64,000 nucleotides of DNA from CAVZBW01 sp963778465 (GTDB lineage Bacteria; Actinomycetota; Acidimicrobiia; Acidimicrobiales; RAAP-2): contig CAVZUK010000002.1 of NCBI GenBank assembly GCA_963778465.1, positions 62,001 through 126,000 of the forward strand. The letters are read 5' to 3'. The notes under the pieces were generated by a model. The model was not told the origin of the DNA. It worked only from the letters and a program-made list of their open reading frames with translations, and ran no database searches. Positions within the stretch are counted from its first letter, which is position 1. Every line of letters begins with the position of its first letter. The position numbers and the translations under genes are program-made. Positions 1-7,812 of the stretch are shown here, in pieces.

Positions 1-1
1 C

Positions 2-820
2 CTCGGACCCAACGGGGCGGGCAAGACGTCGACGATGCGGATGGTCTCCTGCCTGTCCCCGGTGAGCGAGGGGACGCTCCGGGTGTTCGGCATGGACCCG
101 GCCACGCACGGCCCGACCATCCGGGCGCGCCTCGGTGTCGTCCCCCAGGAGGACACCCTCGACCTCGAGCTCACCGTGCTTGACAACCTCATGATCTACG
201 GTCGCTACTTCGACCTGCCCCGGCGCGAGATCAAGGAACGAGCCGAGCGGCTCTTAGAGTTCGCCCAGCTCACGGAGCGTGCGGGGGACAAAGTGGACCC
301 GCTTTCGGGCGGGATGAAGCGGCGGCTCACGATCGCCCGCGCGCTGATCTCCGAGCCCGAGCTGCTGATCCTCGACGAGCCGACGACCGGTCTCGACCCG
401 CAGGCTCGGCACCTGCTGTGGGACCGCCTGTACCGGCTCAAGCAGGCCGGGGTGACCCTGATCATCACGACCCACTACATGGAAGAGGCGGAGCAGCTCT
501 GCGACCGCCTCGTGGTCATGGACCACGGCCGGTTCGCCGCCCAAGGCTCGCCCAAGGAGCTCATCGAGCGGTACTCCAGCCGCGAGGTCGTCGAGATCCG
601 ACTCGAGCCCGACGACCACGAGCCGGTCGGGCGCCGCCTCGAGGACATGGTGCCGAGGGTGGAGGCGCTTCCGGACCGGCTGCTCCTCTACGTCGACGAC
701 GGGGACGCGACCCTGGCCGAGGTCCACCGGCTCGGACTGCGGCCCTTGAGCGCCCTGGTCCGCCGGTCCACCCTCGAGGACGTCTTCCTGCACCTGACCG
801 GTCGATCACTGGTCGACTGA
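2..820 (+). CDS. ABC transporter ATP-binding protein, NodI-like (5' truncated)
   Basis: ATPase subunit of an ABC-2 type exporter. The window starts inside the gene: the first visible codons read through Walker A (GPNGAGKT, fragment residues 2-9). Further on are the signature LSGGMKRR (about residues 101-108) and Walker B with LILDEPTTGLDP (about 122-133), followed by the H-loop in TTHYMEEAE. The order and spacing match the NodI/DrrA subfamily, which pairs with ABC-2 permeases exporting lipo-oligosaccharides, drugs or glycans. The stop codon overlaps the ATG of the next permease (ATGA), so the three genes form one operon. Only the extreme N-terminus, upstream of the P-loop, is missing. The substrate cannot be deduced. 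Confidence 0.93.
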   Translation, partial: LGPNGAGKTSTMRMVSCLSPVSEGTLRVFGMDPATHGPTIRARLGVVPQEDTLDLELTVLDNLMIYGRYFDLPRREIKERAERLLEFAQLTERAGDKVDPLSGGMKRRLTIARALISEPELLILDEPTTGLDPQARHLLWDRLYRLKQAGVTLIITTHYMEEAEQLCDRLVVMDHGRFAAQGSPKELIERYSSREVVEIRLEPDDHEPVGRRLEDMVPRVEALPDRLLLYVDDGDATLAEVHRLGLRPLSALVRRSTLEDVFLHLTGRSLVD

Positions 821-1623
821 TGGTCCTCGGGACGCTCAGCCAGCGCGACGCCCGGTCGACGCCGCTGTGGTACCGGGGGCTCGAGTACTGGCTGTACCAG
901 TACAAGCGGACCTGGCGGAGCTCGGTCGCCACGAGCTTCCTCTTCCCCGTCCTGTACCTCGCGGCGATGGGGGTCGGCCTGGGCACGCTGGTCGACCAGC
1001 ACATCCACAACGTGGACCAGGTCTCCTACCTCGATTTCATCGCGCCGGGCCTACTGGCCGCGACGGCCATGCAGATCGGCGGGAACGAGTCCATGTACCC
1101 CGTGATGGGTGCGATCAAGTGGATGCGGACGTACCTGGCGATGCTGGCGACGCCCCTTCGCGTGGTCGACGTGCTCCGCGGTCACCTGGCCTGGATCGCC
1201 ATCCGGCTGACCATGGTCTCGGCGGTCTACCTGGTGGTCATGGCGGCCTTCGGCACCATCCTCTCGCCGCTCGCCATCCTGGCCCTCCCCGCCGGGATCG
1301 CCACGGGGCTGGCCTTCGCGGCGCCGATCGCCGCGTTCTCGGCGACCCAGGACGGCGACAAGGGCTTCATCACGATCTACCGGTTCGGGCTGATCCCGCT
1401 CTTCTTGTTCTCGGGAACCTTCTTCCCGGTCTCCGAGCTCCCGGGCTGGCTACAGCCCGTGGCCTACGCCACCCCCCTGTACCACGGGGTCACGCTGTGC
1501 CGGTCGCTCACGTTGGGCCAGGTGAGCTGGTCCAACCTCGGCGACGTCGCCTACCTGCTCGTCGTGGTGGCGGTCGGCTACGTGCTCGCCAAGCTGTCGT
1601 TCCGCCGGAGGCTGGTGGTGTGA
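820..1623 (+). CDS. ABC-2 type transporter permease, NodJ-like (first)
   Basis: Integral membrane subunit of 267 residues with about six hydrophobic segments. A charged amphipathic N-terminus (YWLYQYKRTWRSS) precedes the first membrane span, as in NodJ/DrrB permeases. The late FPVSELPGWLQPVAYATPLYHGV stretch, here split by its prolines, is the conserved C-terminal ABC-2 signature. The ATG overlaps the ATPase stop, and its own stop overlaps the GTG of the second permease. Translational coupling of one ATPase to two related permeases suggests a heterodimeric channel. The start at 820 was chosen because it gives the full N-terminal helix and the ATGA junction. Confidence 0.9.
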   Translation: MVLGTLSQRDARSTPLWYRGLEYWLYQYKRTWRSSVATSFLFPVLYLAAMGVGLGTLVDQHIHNVDQVSYLDFIAPGLLAATAMQIGGNESMYPVMGAIKWMRTYLAMLATPLRVVDVLRGHLAWIAIRLTMVSAVYLVVMAAFGTILSPLAILALPAGIATGLAFAAPIAAFSATQDGDKGFITIYRFGLIPLFLFSGTFFPVSELPGWLQPVAYATPLYHGVTLCRSLTLGQVSWSNLGDVAYLLVVVAVGYVLAKLSFRRRLVV

Positions 1624-2450
1624 GCGCCGCGACGACGACCGAGTCGCCCCCGTCCTTCCCGCTGCGCATCACGCCGCCGGCGCTGGTCGGCAGCCGGCGC
1701 GCCCGGCGCCTGGTCGAGCGCAACCTGCTCGTCTACCGGCGGGGATGGATCTACCTCCTCTCGGGCTTCTTCGAACCGCTCTTCTACCTGCTGTCGATCG
1801 GTCTCGGCCTGAACGGCTTGGTTGGGGACCTCCACGTCGACGGGCAGGTCATCCCGTACACGGCCTACGTGGCTCCGGGCCTGCTGGCCTCGGCCGCCAT
1901 GAACGGTGCCGTCTTCGACTCGACCTTCGCCGTCTTCTTCAAGCTCAAGATCGCCAAGACCTACGACGCCGTGCTGGCGACGCCCCTCGGGGTGGGCGAC
2001 GTGGCCCTGGGCGAGCTGACCTGGGCCCTCATCCGGGGCGGGCTCTACTCCGCCGCCTTCCTCGTGATCATGACGGCGCTCGGCTACTCCACCTCGCCGT
2101 GGGTGATCCTCGCCTACCCCTCGGCGCTGCTGATCGCCTTCGCCTTCGCGGCGGCGGGCATGGCGGCCACCTCCTACATGCGCAGCTGGCAGGACTTCGA
2201 CATGGTGTCCCTCGCCATCCTGCCCCTCTTCCTGTTCTCCGCCACCTTCTATCCGCTCACCGTGTACCCCGGCTGGCTGCAACTGGTGGTGCGCTGCACG
2301 CCGCTGTACCAGGGGGTGGCGCTGGTCCGGGGCTTCGACCTCGGCGATTTCTCGTGGGCCATGCTCGGGCACGCCGCGTACCTCGCGATCATGGGCGTGG
2401 CCGGCCTCCTGATCAGCTCGCGCCGCCTGGCCCGCCTGCTCCTGCCCTGA
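1620..2450 (+). CDS. ABC-2 type transporter permease, NodJ-like (second)
   Basis: Second membrane subunit of the exporter, 276 residues, clearly paralogous to the preceding gene: both carry a YLxxxGLGLxxLV-type first span, a YVAPGLLA/FIAPGLLA motif after it, and a YPGWLQLVVRCTPLYQGV-like C-terminal signature. It starts with GTG at 1620, sharing four bases with the previous stop. The basic N-terminal segment (GSRRARRLVERN) should lie in the cytoplasm and contact the ATPase. No gene for a periplasmic or outer-membrane partner lies nearby, consistent with a Gram-positive type envelope. Confidence 0.9.
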   Translation: MSAATTTESPPSFPLRITPPALVGSRRARRLVERNLLVYRRGWIYLLSGFFEPLFYLLSIGLGLNGLVGDLHVDGQVIPYTAYVAPGLLASAAMNGAVFDSTFAVFFKLKIAKTYDAVLATPLGVGDVALGELTWALIRGGLYSAAFLVIMTALGYSTSPWVILAYPSALLIAFAFAAAGMAATSYMRSWQDFDMVSLAILPLFLFSATFYPLTVYPGWLQLVVRCTPLYQGVALVRGFDLGDFSWAMLGHAAYLAIMGVAGLLISSRRLARLLLP

Positions 2451-2495
2451 GCGCGGATCCGGTGCGCCATCGACCGGGAGCCGGAGGGGTGGCGG

Positions 2496-3222
2496 ATGGG
2501 GAGATGGCAGAGTGACGGCATGAGCCAACTCAACGGAGAGCCGGGGCCGCTCGCGCTCGTCGGCGGGAGCGAGTGGACCGAGGGCTGCAGCTTCGACGCC
2601 GAGCTGCTCGAGCGCTCGGGTGGGAACCGCGTGCTGGTGCTCCCGACCGCTGCCGCCTACGAGCAACCCGAGAGGGTCGTCTTCCAGGCCGGTCGCTGGT
2701 TCGAAGACCTGGGCGGCCAGGTGCAGGGGCTCATGGTGCTCTCGCGCGCCGACGCCCAGGACGAGAGCGCGGCCGAGCTCGTGCGGCAGGCGAGCTTCGT
2801 CTACCTGAGCGGAGGGTCGCCGCTGCACCTGCGGTCCGTGCTCAAGGACTCCCTGGTCTTCTCCGCGCTACGCGAGGCCTGGCTCAACGGAGCTGTCGTC
2901 GCCGGATCGGCGGCCGGGGCCATGGTACTGACCGATCCGATGGTCGATCCTCGCGGAGGGGCGCTCACCGTGGGCCTCGGTCTCGTGGACCAGATGGCGG
3001 TCGTGACCCACTTCGGGGATCTCCACGAGGACGCACACGGGGAGAAGATCCACCGGTCCGTCGCGCTCGGCGCCCCAGGGTATGCCCGTGGCGGCGATCC
3101 CCGAGCGGACCGCGCTCATCCGGGACGCGGGCGCGGGCTGGCGCAGCGCGGGGGAGGGCGTGGTGCGCGTCTTCGTCGACGGTCACACGGTGGAGGGGGG
3201 CTGGGCGATCCTGCCTCGCTGA
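2496..3222 (+). CDS. Peptidase S51/cyanophycinase-like protein, apparent +1 frameshift near 3081
   Basis: Class I glutamine-amidotransferase-like fold of the S51 family (cyanophycinase, dipeptidase E). The N-terminal part reads in frame from ATG 2496 (GGAGGGG six bases upstream) or ATG 2520, with YLSGGSPLHL and AGSAAGAMVL. After HGEKIHRSVALGAPG the frame is lost. The conserved continuation MPVAAIPERTALIRD..GGWAILPR appears one frame over and stops at 3220-3222. Deleting the T at 3081 restores one continuous protein of about 241 residues. In S51 enzymes the nucleophile is the Ser of GxSAGA; here that position reads GSAAGA, so the Ser appears to be Ala. The protein may therefore be non-catalytic even if the frameshift is a sequencing error. 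Confidence 0.7.
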
Positions 3223-3323
3223 CGGGCGCCGCCCGGCGCGGGTGGGCCGCCCCGGCCTCACGTCGTCGACGACCTCGCGCTGCGGCGAACTGCTCCGCCT
3301 AGGTGCCTCCTTCGGCTGGGCGC

Positions 3324-3881
3324 CTACTCCGCCTCGGTGATCGTGACGCGCTCGATCGTCACGCGCTCCTTGGGCTTGCCGCCCTTGGTGCCCGCAGCGT
3401 CCAGTGCCTGCACGACCTCGCCGCCGGAGACGACCTCGCCGAAGAGCGAGTACTGCGGAGGCAGGCGGGCGCCGTCGGGCCCGCTGATGATGAAGAACTG
3501 GCTCCCGTTCGTGTCAGGTCCGGCATTGGCCATGGCGAGCGAGCCGATCTGGTAGCGCCCGGGCTGGGGCAGCTCGTCCTCGAAGCGGTACCCCGGCCCG
3601 CCCCTGCCGGAGCCCTCCGGGTCGCCCCCCTGGACCACGAAGCCCGGGATGATCCGGTGGAACACGATGCCGTCGAAGTAGTGGTAGCGGGCGAGGAAGA
3701 CGAAGTTGTTGACGGCCTTGGGCGCCGAGACGGCGTCGAGGGCGATCACGAGGGTGCCCTTCGAGGTCTCCATCGTCGCCGAGTACCGGTGGTCGGGGTC
3801 GATGCACATCGGCGGTGGGGCGTCGAAGCGTTGGCGCGTGGGGCTCGATCCGTCCGGGTTGGGGCATTCGGGCGCAGGCAT
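3324..3881 (-). CDS. Peptidyl-prolyl cis-trans isomerase, cyclophilin type (cytosolic)
   Basis: Single-domain cyclophilin of 185 residues that catalyses proline isomerisation during protein folding. The active-site block FHRIIPGFVVQGGDP begins at residue 74, with the catalytic Arg at 76; AMANAGPDTNGSQFFI and YSLFGEVV follow as in bacterial PpiB-type enzymes. No signal peptide is visible, so it is probably cytosolic. The N-terminal 30 residues contain two Cys and look like a short extension. It lies 8 bases downstream of the membrane-anchored cyclophilin on the same strand, so the two are likely co-transcribed and functionally paired on the two sides of the membrane. Confidence 0.92.
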   Translation of the reverse strand: MPAPECPNPDGSSPTRQRFDAPPPMCIDPDHRYSATMETSKGTLVIALDAVSAPKAVNNFVFLARYHYFDGIVFHRIIPGFVVQGGDPEGSGRGGPGYRFEDELPQPGRYQIGSLAMANAGPDTNGSQFFIISGPDGARLPPQYSLFGEVVSGGEVVQALDAAGTKGGKPKERVTIERVTITEAE

Positions 3882-3889
3882 GGGACCTC

Positions 3890-4708
3890 CTACGAGGAGA
3901 CGTTGAGGGACAGGATCCGGTGTATCACCTTGGGGGTGCCGCTGGTCGAGCCGTCCTGATTGATCTTGTTGACCACATCCATCCCAGAGGTCACCTGCCC
4001 GAAGAGGGAGTACTGGTTGGGGAGGCTCTCACCCTGGGCGCCGGCGACCACGAACCACTGGCTGCCGCCGCTGTGGGCCTGGCCCGTGTTGGCCATGGCG
4101 ACGGAGCCGAGGGGGTACTGGTCGGCGGCGTTCGCGGCCTTGGCCGGGTACTCGTCGGCGATGGTGTAGCCGGGCCCGCCGCTCCCGGTCCCGCTCGGGT
4201 CACCGGTCTGGTCGACGAAGCCGGGGATGACCCGATGGAAGGTCACGCAACGGTAGAAGCCCTTGTCCGCCAGGAAGACGAAGTCGTTGACGGTCTGGGG
4301 CGCCTTGGAGGGGTCGAGCGCGATCGTGAACGTCCCCGCGTCGGTCTTGACCGTCGCCGTGTAGGTCTTGGACGTGTCGATCGTCATGCCCGGTGCCGAC
4401 GTCCAGGTGAGGGTGTTCACCTTCGTCTTGGGGTTGCTGGGGCAGCCGGCGGCCACCGCCGTCTTGTCCGCTGCCGTCTGCGCGGCGTCGGTGGAGGTGC
4501 TCGACGAGGGATTCGTCGTGCCAGAGCTGCTCGCCGGCTTGCTCGAGCCGCCGCCGGTCACCGCGTAGGCGATGCCACCGATCGCCGCCGCCCCGACGAC
4601 GACGATGGCGCCCCTCTTCAGAAACGACCGGCGGCGCTTGGCGCGGACCTCCTGAGCCAATTTGGCCGCCCGGTTGGCCTTTTGCCGCGCTCGTTTCTCG
4701 TTGGGCAC
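3890..4708 (-). CDS. Membrane-anchored peptidyl-prolyl cis-trans isomerase, cyclophilin type
   Basis: Predicted 272-residue protein: a basic N-terminus (about 30 residues, rich in Lys and Arg), one membrane segment at about 32-51, a Ser/Thr-rich linker to about 90, then a cyclophilin domain with FHRVIPGF, MANTG and GSQWFV. The topology places the isomerase outside the membrane. The reading frame stays open far upstream, but GTG 4708 is chosen: it begins just before the basic segment and is preceded by TAGGGT at 4722-4717, eight bases away, the leaderless-promoter spacing seen elsewhere in this window. Longer versions would overlap the divergent gene at 4791. Confidence 0.88.
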   Translation of the reverse strand: MPNEKRARQKANRAAKLAQEVRAKRRRSFLKRGAIVVVGAAAIGGIAYAVTGGGSSKPASSSGTTNPSSSTSTDAAQTAADKTAVAAGCPSNPKTKVNTLTWTSAPGMTIDTSKTYTATVKTDAGTFTIALDPSKAPQTVNDFVFLADKGFYRCVTFHRVIPGFVDQTGDPSGTGSGGPGYTIADEYPAKAANAADQYPLGSVAMANTGQAHSGGSQWFVVAGAQGESLPNQYSLFGQVTSGMDVVNKINQDGSTSGTPKVIHRILSLNVSS

Positions 4709-4790
4709 GGGGCGAAACCCTAGTTGGCCTCCCTGCTCAGGAGGCACCGCCACCCTGGGTTCCGGAGCGCGGGGGTAACCTGCTCCGCCC

Positions 4791-6011
4791 ATGGGGGAAG
4801 CAGTGGCAACCAGAGTCGGGCTTCGGACACGCACCGCCGTCGCCCTCGTGCTCGCGGCGGCGACCGGCACGGGGGCCTTGGCGGTCGGCTCGAGCGCCGG
4901 CGCCGCTTCGTCGTCCATCAAGATCGCGGTCGAGGGCCCGATGACCGGAGCCCAGGCCTCGACGGGGATCGACATGCTGCGCGGTGCGCAGCTGGCGGCC
5001 TCCGCCCTCAACGCCCAGGGCGGCGTGTCCGGGCACCAGATCACCATCGTCAAGGCGGACGACCGCGCCGATCCCTCGACGGGGATGAAGGTCGCGCACC
5101 AGATGGTGTCCGACGGCGTCTCGGCGGTGATCGGGCCGTTCAACTCGTCCGTCGGGGTGAAGAACCTCCCGATCTACCGCTCGGCGGGGGTGACGATCCT
5201 CCGGCTCACGTCGGCGACGTCGACGGAGGGATATGGAGTCACGACCCAGCCCATGGTCAGTCAGATCGCACCGGTCGAGGCGGACCAGCTCCACTCGGTC
5301 CTCCATGCCGGCTCCGTCGACATTCTGTTCGACCCCTCCACCTACACCGCCGGCATCGCGAGCCAGCTGCGGTCGCTGCTCCGTTCCGACGGCGTCTCGG
5401 TGCCGCTCTACCGCTCCGTGTCGCCGACGGCCACCTCCTCGCAGCGCACGGCGGTCTTGAACGCGGTGGCTTCGACGCACTCCGACGTCACCTACATGGC
5501 GATGTACGGCCCCCAAGCGGGGTTGATGGCCAAGGGGCTCTACGAGCTGACCTCCACCACGACCAGCGCGACCCCTCCGGGCCGCTGCTTCGTCGACCTG
5601 GCGGCGCAGGGTGCCGACTTCGTGTCTGCTGCCGGTGTGACCGCGGCCGAGGCGTGCCTCAACAGCGGGGTGCCGTCGGCCACCCAGCTGCCTGACGGCG
5701 CAGCGTACGTCTCGGCCTACCAGGACCGGTTCCATACGGCACCGGGCACCTGGGGCGCCTTCACGTATGACTCGCTCGACCTCTACGCGGCGGAGGCCAA
5801 GTCGTCGGGCCAGGTCAAGGGCCAACAGCTCCGTTCGGCGCTGAGCCACGCCTCGGACTTCTCCGGGGCGACCGGGACCATCACCATCGAGCCCGGAAGC
5901 GGGAACCGGCGCAACCCACCGGTCGTCATCTTGGACATCGACTCGTCGGGGCAGTACGTGATCGACCCGACCTGGGCGCAGGCGGCCGGCTTCCAGATCC
6001 CGTCGAGCTAG
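4791..6011 (+). CDS. Branched-chain amino acid-type ABC transporter substrate-binding protein (first)
   Basis: Periplasmic-binding-protein type I fold of the LivJ/LivK group (Peripla_BP_6), 406 residues. The N-terminus is a Sec signal peptide, with Arg followed by an Ala/Val/Leu-rich core ending near ASS at about residue 42. The mature part opens with IKIAVEGPMTGAQASTG, typical of ligand-binding receptors for amino acids or small amides. ATG 4791 follows TAACCT at 4776-4781; GTG 4803 behind GGGGGAA is an alternative. No permease or ATPase gene is adjacent, only a second binding protein 11 bases downstream, so the partner transporter is elsewhere. The ligand is unknown. Confidence 0.87.
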   Translation: MGEAVATRVGLRTRTAVALVLAAATGTGALAVGSSAGAASSSIKIAVEGPMTGAQASTGIDMLRGAQLAASALNAQGGVSGHQITIVKADDRADPSTGMKVAHQMVSDGVSAVIGPFNSSVGVKNLPIYRSAGVTILRLTSATSTEGYGVTTQPMVSQIAPVEADQLHSVLHAGSVDILFDPSTYTAGIASQLRSLLRSDGVSVPLYRSVSPTATSSQRTAVLNAVASTHSDVTYMAMYGPQAGLMAKGLYELTSTTTSATPPGRCFVDLAAQGADFVSAAGVTAAEACLNSGVPSATQLPDGAAYVSAYQDRFHTAPGTWGAFTYDSLDLYAAEAKSSGQVKGQQLRSALSHASDFSGATGTITIEPGSGNRRNPPVVILDIDSSGQYVIDPTWAQAAGFQIPSS

Positions 6012-6022
6012 GGCCCACCGAC

Positions 6023-7282
6023 TTGCACGGGCTGCGGAGAAGGCTGCTCGTCCTCGCGGCCAGCGTTTCGGTCGTGGGGGCGACCCTCGGGGCAACGGCC
6101 GCGGGCGCCCCGGTGGCGGGAGCCCAGACTTCGGGAGCCCAGACTTCGGGAGCCCAGACGGCATGGTCCGGACGCGTCATCCGGCTCGGCGCCATCTTCT
6201 CCACGACCGGAGTGGGAACCGCCTACGGGCCCCAGCAGGTGAAGGGGGCCCGCCTGGCCGTCGACGAGATCAACGCGGCGGGTGGCATCCGCGGCGCCCG
6301 GCTGCAGTTGACCATCGAGGACGACGGGTCGGAGCCGTCCCGGTCCGCCCAGGAGATGTCGTCTCTCATCAAGTCCGGGCGGAGCCTCGCGGTGCTCGGG
6401 CCGACCTTCTCCAACTCGGCTGCGCAGGCCGACCCCGTGGCCAACCAGCTGCGCACCACCGTCCTGGCGGTCAGCAACACGGGCCCGGGGATCGTCGGGA
6501 CCTGTTCCTACCCGTGCGGGTGGGTGTTCCGGGACTCGCTCGGGGAGGCGTCCGCGCTGCCGGCGAACGTCGGCGCCTACGTCGACAGCGCCCATCCGAC
6601 CACGGCGGTCGTCCTCTACCCGCAGGGCGACGCCTACGCCGTGAGCACGAGCCAGATCGCGGTGCAGTCCTTCGAGGCGGATGGGGTGAGCCAGGTCTCG
6701 AGCCTCGAGATCGCCCAGCCCGGGGGTGAGGCCGCCGCGGTCGCCCAAGCGCTGGCCCAGCACCCGGACGTCCTCATGGTCACGGCGTCCTCGTCGACGG
6801 TGGCCGGCACGGTCATCCAGGCGGCCCGCACCCAGGGCTTCTCCGGCGGGATCCTCGGGGGGAACGCGTTCAACAGCCCGGCCACCCAGACCGTCGCGGG
6901 CACCGCGAGCGCCGGTGCCCAGAGTGCGGCGGGGTGGTTCGCAGGAGCGAGCTACCGGGCCAACCGCGCGTTCGTCGCCGCCTACGGGCGCCGGTACGGA
7001 GAGGCGCCCGATCAGTTCTCGGCGCTGGCCTTCACCGGGGTCGAGCTGTTGGCGGCCGCACTCCGGCACGCTCCCTTGACGTTCGCCTCTCTGGCCCACG
7101 ACCGTGCCGTCCTCCGCCCGGCCCTCGCCCGCGTACAGCTCGCCACCGTCTCGGGACCCTTCCGCTTCACCCGGACGCACGACGTGTACCAGCCCGTCTG
7201 GGTGGTCGCCATGGACGGGCACGGGCGCTACACCCTGGTGCGCCAGCTCCCGCCGTCGGCGTCCCTTCCCCCCACCGGCTGA
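6023..7282 (+). CDS. Branched-chain amino acid-type ABC transporter substrate-binding protein (second)
   Basis: A second LivJ-like binding protein, 419 residues, 11 bases after the first and probably co-transcribed. It begins with TTG at 6023; this start leads directly into the signal peptide (LRRRLLVLAASVSV). Cleavage is expected around residue 33. A short Gly/Ala/Gln/Thr/Ser linker built from three 15-bp DNA repeats follows, then the core (IRLGAIFSTTGVGTAYG, DEINAAGGIRG, VLGPTFSN). Two Cys at TCSYPCGW may form a disulfide. The TTG start is the weakest point; no better start gives a signal peptide. Confidence 0.87.
   Translation: MHGLRRRLLVLAASVSVVGATLGATAAGAPVAGAQTSGAQTSGAQTAWSGRVIRLGAIFSTTGVGTAYGPQQVKGARLAVDEINAAGGIRGARLQLTIEDDGSEPSRSAQEMSSLIKSGRSLAVLGPTFSNSAAQADPVANQLRTTVLAVSNTGPGIVGTCSYPCGWVFRDSLGEASALPANVGAYVDSAHPTTAVVLYPQGDAYAVSTSQIAVQSFEADGVSQVSSLEIAQPGGEAAAVAQALAQHPDVLMVTASSSTVAGTVIQAARTQGFSGGILGGNAFNSPATQTVAGTASAGAQSAAGWFAGASYRANRAFVAAYGRRYGEAPDQFSALAFTGVELLAAALRHAPLTFASLAHDRAVLRPALARVQLATVSGPFRFTRTHDVYQPVWVVAMDGHGRYTLVRQLPPSASLPPTG
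6118..6160 (+). repeat. 15-bp tandem repeat, about 2.9 copies
   Basis: The unit gggagcccagacttc occurs at 6118-6132 and 6133-6147, with a partial third copy at 6148-6160. It encodes an AQTSG-like flexible linker immediately after the predicted signal peptide of the second binding protein, and copy number could vary by slippage. Confidence 0.85.
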
Positions 7283-7299
7283 TCCCACCGACCGTCCGC

Positions 7300-7746
7300 T
7301 CAGGCCGGGAGGTCCCTCGGCGGCCATTCGGGGTCGAGCTGGCGCAGGAACAGGGCGCACCGTTCCTCCTCGTCCCGCTCGCCCAGCGCGGCGGCGGCGC
7401 GCTGCAGCGCCGCCAGGGAGCGCAGGAAGCCTCGGTTGGTGGGGTGCCGCCAGCGCACGTACCCCGATCCCCTCCATCCCGCACCCCGCAGGGTGTCGAG
7501 GCCCCGGTGGTAGCCGACTCGGGCAAAGGCGTAGCGCTCCACGTCGTCGGAGGTGAGCTCCGCCAGGGAGGCCCAGGCCTCGAGGCAGCGAGGGTGGCGT
7601 GCGGCGATGGCCGAATAGGCGGCTCGACGCCGGTCCGAGGGCTCCGCTCCCGCCGCTGCGAGGGCCCGCTCGATCTCCGGGTCGAGCGGTGGGAGCACGG
7701 TCTCGGGCAGCCCGCGGCTCAAGTTGACGTCTCTGATGTCGGACAC
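7300..7746 (-). CDS. DUF3151 family protein
   Basis: Conserved actinobacterial protein of unknown function, about 148 residues. Recognisable features of the family are ARHPRCLEAWASL, DDVERYAFARVGYHRGLD, LRGAGWRGSGYVRW and NRGFLRSLAALQRAA. It looks like a soluble helical protein with TPR-like character and no signal peptide or membrane segment. GTG 7746 is chosen because VSDIRDVNLSRGLPETVL is a plausible N-terminus and the family is usually about 140 residues; the frame itself stays open much further because of antisense GC bias. It is divergent from aspartate kinase and convergent with the second binding protein. The function is unknown. Confidence 0.85.
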   Translation of the reverse strand: MSDIRDVNLSRGLPETVLPPLDPEIERALAAAGAEPSDRRRAAYSAIAARHPRCLEAWASLAELTSDDVERYAFARVGYHRGLDTLRGAGWRGSGYVRWRHPTNRGFLRSLAALQRAAAALGERDEEERCALFLRQLDPEWPPRDLPA

Positions 7747-7812
7747 GGTGGCACCCCGCAAGCGACGGTCGGCGAGGCCAGGGAGGTTACCCGGCTCCGA
7801 TAGGGTCGTCGG

